A stretch of 64,000 nucleotides of DNA from Amphimedon queenslandica (taxonomy: Eukaryota; Porifera; Demospongiae; Haplosclerida; Niphatidae). The notes beneath the pieces were generated by a model, which was given only the letters and a program-made list of their open reading frames with translations, did not search any database and had not been told where the DNA came from. The position numbers were made by a program, and so were the translations under genes. Of this stretch, positions 56,301 to 64,000 are shown piece by piece (position 1 is the stretch's first letter; every line of letters starts with the position of its first letter). The stretch covers positions 34,097 to 98,096 of the forward strand of contig NW_003546290.1 in the NCBI RefSeq assembly GCF_000090795.2. The letters are read 5' to 3'.

Positions 56301-59300
56301 TCGCTAATGTTACCAATATTAAATTCATTTGCCGCTCCAAAATAACTATCAGCCTTTCTTGCTTCCTAAATAATGGAAAAATAATAATAAATGAATAATA
56401 GATATAATAATCACAATTCTGCCTCCCCTTTGTTTACTTCAATGGTTAGAATTGTTGGTAATTTCTCGTAATCAATTTTGACACTCCTTGCTCCTCTTTG
56501 TGCTGTTTCTTTTGTCTTGGCCACAACAATACCAATGATTTGACCAACAGCTGTTACTACACCATCAGCAAAAAAATTGTCATCACCAAATGTATTACTG
56601 CCAGGTACATCATCTACTGACACAAAACCAAGAATGTCCTAAAGTAGAAGAATTAGACTATAACTTTTGTTTGATATACATGCATATCATACATGTACAT
56701 GTAATTGATGACATGAAAGTATCACAAACCTCTATTTCTTTTAATCCTGATGCATCCACTTTGAATCTAGCATGTGCACACTCACTCATTACAAGACCAG
56801 CATATGCTTCACCGTCAATACTTGGAATATCATCTACATACCTAAAACAATCATTATACCGTAGATCAGTAATTAGTGTGGTAGAAAATTTTTGTGTTTT
56901 AAAATTGTGCTGTGATTTAATTTTTACTAAATAAGACTCTGTCATGTATTATTAAATGTGGCATGTAATTATATGAGTAATCTAATTTTTTTTGCGAAAT
57001 TCTAATTCAATAAAATTTAAATCACAGTAAAAATTTCCAGATAAATGATATTGTATTTGTATATGTATTTTGATTACAATGCTTCTCCAGTTGCTTGTTC
57101 TAATGCTGATAAATGCATTACTGGCTGCCCAATGGTATCATTTAATGACTGAGGAGACTTTTTGCTATAAATTTGAGTACCTTTAGCAGGTACAGCTTTA
57201 AAATCCTATACAAGGAAAAATTTGCTTTCATCAATCATTCAGTATGTTGCACTATCTCTCTACTCAATATAAGCGTACTTTTAAAGCAGATTCTTCATTA
57301 CCAAGAGGTGGTGAGTTGCCCAATTCCATTTGAACTTGAAGATAAAACTTGTAAAAGAAAGAAAGACACAGGAGCTGTCTATACTTCACCATTCCTCCTT
57401 CAATGTCATTTGAGAAATTTATTTCAGATGACAAACTTTCATAAACCTCATTTAATAAATATGAATTCCATTCCCTAACATCAAAAAACAATCTGTTATT
57501 TATGTACAAGTTTTACACAAACCTTCCAATTATCATTTTCTGTGTTTTGTCAGCCATTATTACAGTATGTCCCATTCCACCATACATTATTTTACAGTCT
57601 TCAACGCGGCATGCTTCACCTATTCTCTTTATTTCAACAGACATGCTTGCATTAACTATAGCAGTAGCAACATATCTCCTTTTAGCCTGTTTATATCCAG
57701 CAACATAAATATCCTTTAAAAATCAAGATTATCGTAACAAATAAAATATTAATAATAAATCACCTCATTAGAGTAAGGTATTATCAATGACTGTAAAATT
57801 TCTGTATCTGACATCTTAGTGTGGAATGATGCTGTCATAACTGTCTCTCTAAATGAACCTACATGTATGTACGTATAGGTTATACACTGAGATAGAGGTT
57901 AATAAATGCATAAATAGTAGAGTATAAAGGGATTGAAATTTGCATATGCAGAAGTTATCACTACATGTATAATAATTCTAATTTTCCACATGCAATAATT
58001 ACAATGCAAAAGTTACCAAATCTTGCCAGAGAATGGCAGATTTATAGGATTCCAAAAGACCATATCAATACCATTACTAGCCAGTTCATTAAAGCAATGT
58101 ATTACCTGTTGCATGTGCTTCTTTCCTAGCTTAAACATTTATTAATTTGGAGAAAAAGGTACAGAAACTTTGTCACTTTGACAGCACAAAACTTGAGTTT
58201 CTGGAGAAGATCTATGAGCTACAAGTCTAAGAATACCCTAGTTCCATGCAATTCAAAGCGCTTGATTACTCTATGCTTGCTACTTTGTTGTAAAACAAGA
58301 GACATTTTAGTAAAAGGTACAGAATGTCAGAAAAGCAGTCCTGCTTGACACCCGCTGTTAGCACTGAATGAAACAAATTATTGCTTTTGAGTAACTGTAT
58401 GAAATTTGCATTGATAAGTATAGAAGTCATTAGGCATTTTATGCATTAATTTGCTTTATTTTTGCAACTACTGAGACAGGGAAAAAGTGGACCTCTCCCG
58501 TTGCTAAGGACAGAACAGGATGTGGGAAGTGACAACTTCACCCTCCATTGGTTTTTACAGGCCGCCCATGCAATTTCCAATCCCTTCATACTAGCCTCCT
58601 ATTACCCTGTAAATTACTTAATAACAGTACACCTCCTAGTGGAATATCAGTTATTTGTGAACCTAAAATCAAACAATTGCAATTGCAAAGAGGCATTGCT
58701 CAATTGCAACTAGGCATGGTAGATTTAGTAATTACAGGTGTTGTTGGACATAAATTGTACATAAAGTTATAGTGTTTAGTTTTCTACACTAATAAGTGCG
58801 CTACAGCGCTGGTACCAAAATTCAGAGGCAAAAAATAAAATGAAATTAAACTCTAAATTTTGAAATGATGCTAATAAAGACAAACATGTACATGTACATA
58901 CACAATTAATTTTTGATAAAAATTATGATCATGCATAATGACTTTGAGATATAAATGTAAAATGAAATATCTCACCTTTTGAAGCAAAATTAAGAATAGT
59001 TCCAGCGACAATTAATACTGGTATAAGATCAGAACCAGGACAACCATTCACAATATTTCCCCCTATTGTCTATGAGAGTGGATGTACATAATACTATACG
59101 TAATAATCATGTTCACTTACAGCAACGTTTTTGATTTGAGGGTTTGCAAACCAATGCAGCATATCTAAAAGTGCTTTAAAGTATTTGGTCTTTGATTCTA
59201 AAGTACAAGACATGTAGATCATTTAGTTCCCAATAAATATAGTTACCAGGTAAAGACTTCATGGTTTTCATTAGTTTCTCTTCAAGACATCCTATAGTGA

Positions 59301-60436
59301 CAGCTGCTCCAACTAGTAGACCTTTCTCATTAATTTCTAATACTTGTAACTCATTTACACAACTAACTGCTATTAAAACTGAAGGTTTGGCTAATTTGTC
59401 ACAACCTACGTGCATAGAAACAAATTGTTAAACCACTGATACAGATCTGAGGTCACTTAAAATATTAAAGGCTCAATTACAATTACAATTACATGATTGA
59501 AATTGTAAATGAGGCTTAAGCCTGATTTGGAATTATTCTTAAAATTGAGTTGTCATAGCGTACTCAATCAGGGTTTCTCAGTATAGTGCTCAACTTCTTG
59601 CCAGCTTGTGAGGTGCTGTTTAACTTGCTCAGTAGAGCTTTGTAGAAACCCTGATCCATGATATTTTGTCAAAAATAGATAAACAAATATCATTTAAAAA
59701 AACAAATACACACACTTATTCGGTGGAGTGCATTCCAATCAAAATTAAATTTTTAACAAAATTTTAAACTGCTCAAAAAAATCAGGCCAAATTCCTTGCA
59801 CTAAAGTTCAGGCATTTTGATCAAACTTTGTTAAAATTAAAAATGAAAGGACTCTCTATTTTAATTATTTTTGATACACTTACATGTTCTGATGTTGTGT
59901 ACATAGTTTGAGCTGATTACAACCAAAATTGAATTTTCAAAAATTATTCTAAAGGCACATTATAGCAGTGCTTGTCAGCTCACGAAGTGTGCTATTTAGC
60001 TCACTTAGCATGCTCTGTGGCAAAACATGGTGACAATTATGCACTCTTGCTTGTATGAAGCTGAACTACTGTTTTTTTAGCAAGCCATACAAAACAAAGT
60101 ATTTGTAATTAAAATTACTTCAACATGACATACATATAATTGCAATTCTAATTGAGTCTATCTTTACAAAAGGATTGCAATTAACGTTTTGTAATTAACT
60201 CCAGGTCTACACTTTTAAAGAAAATTGTCATTAGCGACTACATAATAAAAGTCTACTAACCAATTCCAATATTCCCAGCAACAATCATGTTATCTGAATT
60301 GGCAGGAAACTGCTCTCTTATTGTAAGGAGCTCATTCAATGTTATAGGACGATACCACTTTGTTCTTGATCCTTGTATAAGCAGCGAGGTCATTGCTGAA
60401 TTTTGTAACTGAGTGAATAACAGTAATAGTACTAAC

Positions 60437-60492
<56 letters not shown>

Positions 60493-63027
60493 ATGAATGA
60501 AGTTAATTCAACTTTCAACAAATTTATTACTTTTAATTCTGGAGGAAAAATAACTTCTTGTGATGGTTCAATAATGAATCTTTCATTGCCATAATTCTTA
60601 AGCTACATTAATGCATTATAGTATACACTACAATCAATAACATTACTTCTTCTTGTTTTTCTGAGCAACTACAATCTTTACAGAATGACCTAAACCCATC
60701 CAAGATTGGTCTGTAACCAGTACACCTGCATAAATTACCTAACATGGAATAAAAATATCATTAGACTGGAAAGTGATAATAATTTATCTAATTTATGGTA
60801 AATCATATACCATGAAGTGATAACTGCATCTCAGTTTCTGTAGGTTTTGGATTGTTCCTTAATAATGTATACATAGACATAACCATACCAGGAGTACAAA
60901 ATCCACACTGTGAACCATTAGACCTAGCAATACTTTCCTAGAAAAATCAATGTTCATAAAATAATAATCATAATACTATGTATGTGATTTATTCCGTGGC
61001 TCTAATATAATTATTGTTCAAAAAAATTTTTTTAATTAATTTATTGGTCTACAAAATTTATATTACTGTATAGCTGGAAAATTTTAAAAGACTTGTTTTT
61101 GTGGTTTAGTTAAAATTGTCAAAGATAACAATTATGGTACAAGAATTTGATTCATAAAAATTAAATCCAAGAAGATCTAATCCCTCAGAAGTTTTCAGCT
61201 ATAATGGTAGTTTTTAGTCAAAGTTAATAAAATTTAGTGGAATCAAGAAATGATTTTTAGTGGATTTGAGCCTGCAAAAAAATTAAATTTACACAAAAAT
61301 AATGTAAATCACCAAAACAATTAAACCATGCCTATACAGTGAGTTTTATTGGCAGTGATAAAATTTGGCAAGGCTAAAAAACAACAAGTTAAGTTTCATC
61401 ATCTATTCATCTCTTACCACATGACAGTCAATAACTGGAATGTAGCATTTTCCTAAAATTTGTCTAATTACCGAATTTAATTTCTCACCAATTATTAGGT
61501 TCAATTCATGGGACAGAAGGTAATACTGTGTTAGTATAGTGCACCAAACAAAACTCACTTGGCAAGGATGTAGCTTTTGAGTATTACCAATTCCTTCAAT
61601 AGTTGTAACAGCTAGTCCATCTAATGAACACACTGGCAATAAACATGCATTAACAGACCAATGCCTACAAGGTATCATTGCTTAAGAGTTACCGGTATAT
61701 CAATGTTACTTGTTGTCACCTTATTTCATCAGTTGAAGCATAATATTTTGATATCATTACAGTACAAGCACCACATCCTCCTACATTACAACCTTGCTTA
61801 GTACCAGTCAAATGCACTGCTGGCATGGAAAGACATTATAACATAATTATAACGAGACACCAAAGGTGCGTGGCCTCGACCCTAAAGCTGTTTGGGAGGT
61901 GTTAGGCTTAGACTGCTTAGCTAGCCCAAACCAGTAGCTATATATAATGTAGAAAAAAAGTGACAGACTAGGCAAGTGTGAAAAGTATGATGGGACTCTG
62001 GAGTCCCTCCAAAAATTGGTAAAATGTGTTCATGATTCCTATTAGCATCTCAAGATTTATCACTTATTAATACACTATTTATACTTATTGCACTTTAAAA
62101 AACAACATCATGGGTTTCAAAACCATGGCTTTTGATGTGGCCACTATCTATCAAAAACATACTATACAAAAAATCTAGAACTGAAGTGTGCTCCTGAGGC
62201 CGAGGGATTATCATAACAGCAAGCTTCCTAACTGCAGTTATGCTTGCTCTTGCATGCTTGCAGAAGTGGTAAGCTAGCTGCTCCAGGCAGCAACTCCTAG
62301 CTTAAAGGTGTGGCATTAATTAATCAATATGCAGCAAGACCATGTGAGAAGGAAGGTTCATACTTTTTTCTCTTCTTCTAAGCGCTATAAGATGCTATAA
62401 TGGCATAAATACTGTTGCCTAGATAGAATGACTTAATGAAGTTTAGGGTCTTTAAACATATGAACTACTGCTACAGCAATTCACTCGGGATTAGTCTCGT
62501 CCCCCGCCCCTTTGAAGGGGGCGAGGGACGAGACTAACTCGGGATAAAATTTGAACATCTATAACTCAAGAACAAGAAGGATTTAAAGAATCCCACACAT
62601 ATTTAGTCTTGACCTACTGGAAAAGAGCTCCACTTACTTCCAGAGTACTACTGCCATTGCCGCGGCATTCTCTCGTGAGTTTAAAAGCTTCCTGTACCTA
62701 AAGCTGCTCTCTAAACATCTCAGTCGAGACTGTAGAGCAAGACTTTTTCTAACATACAAAAATCCTCACAGATTTAGAGCTCACGGTTTTTAAGTTATCA
62801 TAAAACCAAGAATGACAGACAACCAAAGTACCCAGTCCTCGCCTACGCAAAGCTGGGCGAGGCCAATAAATCTGCCAGTTATAATAAAACTAACGAGATT
62901 TCCTTAGCAAGTCAAGTAGCTTAGTCTCTGGTTCAGGATTCTCCAACAAAATCTAAAGAGCATATTCAAAACAAAATAAAGGGAAGATTAAACTAACCTT
63001 TTGCCCATTTACAAAGAAAGAAATCAT
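53326..63027 (-). CDS. Molybdo-flavoenzyme, xanthine dehydrogenase/aldehyde oxidase family, 28 exons
   Basis: Exons, 5' to 3' on the minus strand: 63027-62998, 62952-62895, 61816-61720, 61664-61559, 60937-60811, 60738-60647, 60602-60531, 60408-60261, 59405-59247, 59197-59121, 59069-58976, 57858-57764, 57713-57523, 57492-57279, 57205-57078, 56841-56730, 56638-56438, 56365-56080, 55750-55681, 55635-55548, 55487-55401, 55354-55017, 54969-54828, 54783-54631, 54568-54500, 54447-54289, 53795-53541, 53496-53326. All introns are GT-AG and all phases join: 1272 residues (human XDH 1333). Two [2Fe-2S] domains ([20 protein letters not shown] with [10 protein letters not shown]), an FAD domain ([15 protein letters not shown]), and a molybdopterin domain ([29 protein letters not shown]). 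Electrons pass from the Mo centre through Fe-S to FAD. Using bovine XDH numbers, Glu802 is Leu (GGKL), Arg880 is Thr, Phe914 is Tyr (MRAYG), and Glu1261 is kept. This favours an aldehyde-oxidase-like substrate range. Confidence 0.93.
57859..58975. other. Longest intron in the 3' half of the oxidase gene
   Basis: 1117 bases between oxidase exons 11 and 12. Open stretches at 58462-58772 on the plus strand have no splice or homology support. No clear repeat seen. Confidence 0.4.
59569..59655. repeat. Foldback repeat in an oxidase intron
   Basis: tcagggtttctcagtatagt is inverted as agctttgtagaaaccctga about 60 bases on. A short MITE-like hairpin in the intron between exons 8 and 9. Confidence 0.55.
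60436..60490. repeat. (TAA)n microsatellite in an oxidase intron
   Basis: About 18 TAA units between oxidase exons 7 and 8, close to the acceptor of exon 8 at 60409. Confidence 0.95.
61817..62894. other. Intron 2 of the oxidase gene
   Basis: 1078 bases. It has gtgcgtggcctcgacc near 61865 and an inverted-like tcgcctacgcaaagctgggcg near 62840, perhaps ends of an older element, and the micro-element at 62492-62536. Confidence 0.4.
62492..62536. mobile_element. 45-bp palindromic foldback element with 9-bp target duplication
   Basis: tagtctcgtcccccgcccc and its inverse gggggcgagggacgagacta around a short loop. actcgggat flanks both sides (62483-62491, 62537-62545). GC-rich in an AT-rich intron. 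Same termini as 19391-19481. Confidence 0.85.
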
Positions 63028-63794
63028 TGCAACTAGCCAACTACATGTAGCTCGACACATACATGTAGCCTACATAGATTTTATAACTAAAGCCGGCACG
63101 CCCTCCTAAGTTCGGGCGGCGGGCGCCCATATGGACAACATGGATGCCTCTTGTGCTATGCATTTTATACATGACATGATTAAAAAATTTGATTCTGGGG
63201 GTGGTCTCCTCTTGACTTCAGGTAGAAAATTTAATGTAGTACTTGTTGCTTTAATGCGTTCAAACAGAAATATCATGCATGTCATTATGCTTTATGTGTA
63301 GTGCCTCAGGGGCCAGATAAAAATTTAAGACATAGCTGTCTTAATATTTTGCATCCATGCAAAATATTCTTTTAATAAATAATGGGTTTTGGCCACACAT
63401 ATAATACCATATCACACATCCACTAATAATAGAATTAAGATACACAGAGTATTCTGCAATCCTATAACTCAGTCTGGGTTCAAATTTAGTTAGCAATTTT
63501 AATATGAATAACCTTTCATAATTTGTTGTAATTAGTTTTTGACACCCTAATGACTAGCTGGAAATTTAAATTCATAAATTTTAAATCTATAGTCTCAGTT
63601 TTGTTTTTCAGATCGCAAAATCTGCTAACATCAATGGGACAGTATTGCTACTTTTCTCACCATAAATTGGCTAAAAACAACAATTTTTGATATAAAACAA
63701 CAATTACAATCATGAACAAAATTAATCAACGCAATAAAAGTTTTAAAAGTATCTATATAGACACCAAAATACACAAATACAAAAAGCTTTACTT
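63028..63794. other. Spacer and likely promoter of the oxidase gene
   Basis: A GC-rich patch at about 63090-63132 (ccggcacgccctcct, cgggcggcgggcgccc) lies 65 to 105 bases upstream of the oxidase ATG and stands out in AT-rich surroundings. The rest is AT-rich spacer. Confidence 0.4.
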
Positions 63795-64000
63795 TTAGGT
63801 TTTTAGTAGGACATTTTCACTTTCACTTCGGTTGAAAATTTCTGCAGGAAAATCATTATCATATGCAATGTACCCATCACCATATGCATTAACACTACCA
63901 GTCAAAGGATCTGTAGCAGATGCATTACATTTAGAATGACATGTTTTACAAAGCTTCCAAGAACCCCATACAATCCCAGCTATCAACGGAATATATATGA
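63795..64000 (-). CDS. 3' exon of a membrane protein, cut by the window edge (partial)
   Basis: Entering from the right edge the minus strand reads YIPLIAGIVWGSWKLCKTCH, SKCNASATDPLTGSVNAYGD, then GYIAYDNDFPAEIFNR and stops at 63795. A hydrophobic stretch followed by Cys and basic residues looks like the end of a membrane segment and a short cytoplasmic tail. The start is outside the window. The family is not recognised. Confidence 0.4.
   Translation of the reverse strand, partial: IYIPLIAGIVWGSWKLCKTCHSKCNASATDPLTGSVNAYGDGYIAYDNDFPAEIFNRSESENVLLKT

Noticed and set aside
58462-58772. Small plus-strand genes in the oxidase intron
   Set aside because: Overlapping frames without homology or regulatory context.
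1-64000. CRISPR array, operon structure or viral genes
   Set aside because: No regularly spaced repeats, no bacterial gene order, no viral polymerase or capsid frames seen; the window is eukaryotic in structure.

Overview
The window reads as nuclear DNA from an early-branching animal, most likely a demosponge of the Amphimedon queenslandica type. That is an inference from gene content: intronless TRIM-NHL genes, a giant sacsin, a fibrinogen-domain array, an intronless class A GPCR, AT-rich spacers, introns of about 40 to 100 bases and very many small inverted-repeat elements. No database search was possible.

Layout. 0-3.4 kb: the last exon of an unrecognised plus-strand gene, then a broken Ig-domain receptor gene. 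3.5-5.5 kb: an intact TRIM-NHL E3 ligase gene (minus). 6.2-12.2 kb: the wreck of a USP24-like deubiquitinase gene (minus), with an intact GPCR gene and a GPCR fragment lying inside it. 9.0-15.2 kb: transposon-rich, with foldback and TIR elements nested in one another, some carrying tRNA-like Pol III promoter sequences. 16.0-17.5 kb: two broken fibrinogen-domain genes (minus). 17.9-21 kb: an unrecognised, tandemly duplicated small-exon gene. 21.8-26.7 kb: an intact, intronless RHS/YD-repeat gene of bacterial type with a TATA box and polyadenylation signals of its own. 27.1-27.8 kb: terminal exons of unrecognised minus-strand genes. 28-33.4 kb: mostly spacer with TIR elements. 33.4-47.2 kb: a sacsin-like gene of three coding exons (4326 residues). 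47.4-52.1 kb: a TIR element with a tRNA-like core, a TRIM-NHL pseudogene, and an intact TRIM-NHL gene. 53.3-63.0 kb: a complete 28-exon molybdo-flavoenzyme gene of the xanthine dehydrogenase/aldehyde oxidase family (minus). The far end holds the tail of another minus-strand gene.

The exon model of the molybdo-flavoenzyme was built by hand. All 27 junctions keep frame and the sum is 1272 codons plus stop. Its fold and cofactor motifs are those of xanthine dehydrogenase, but two residues used for purine binding are replaced, which suggests an aldehyde-oxidase-like enzyme.

The genes do not form one pathway. The shared themes are ubiquitin and protein-quality-control genes (two TRIM E3s, a dead USP, sacsin), birth and death of surface or secreted proteins (Ig, fibrinogen, GPCR), and heavy small-transposon activity. 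The strongest observations for follow-up are the transferred RHS gene, the oxidase active-site changes, the TIR elements with tRNA-like cores, and two palindromic micro-elements with 9-bp target duplications.
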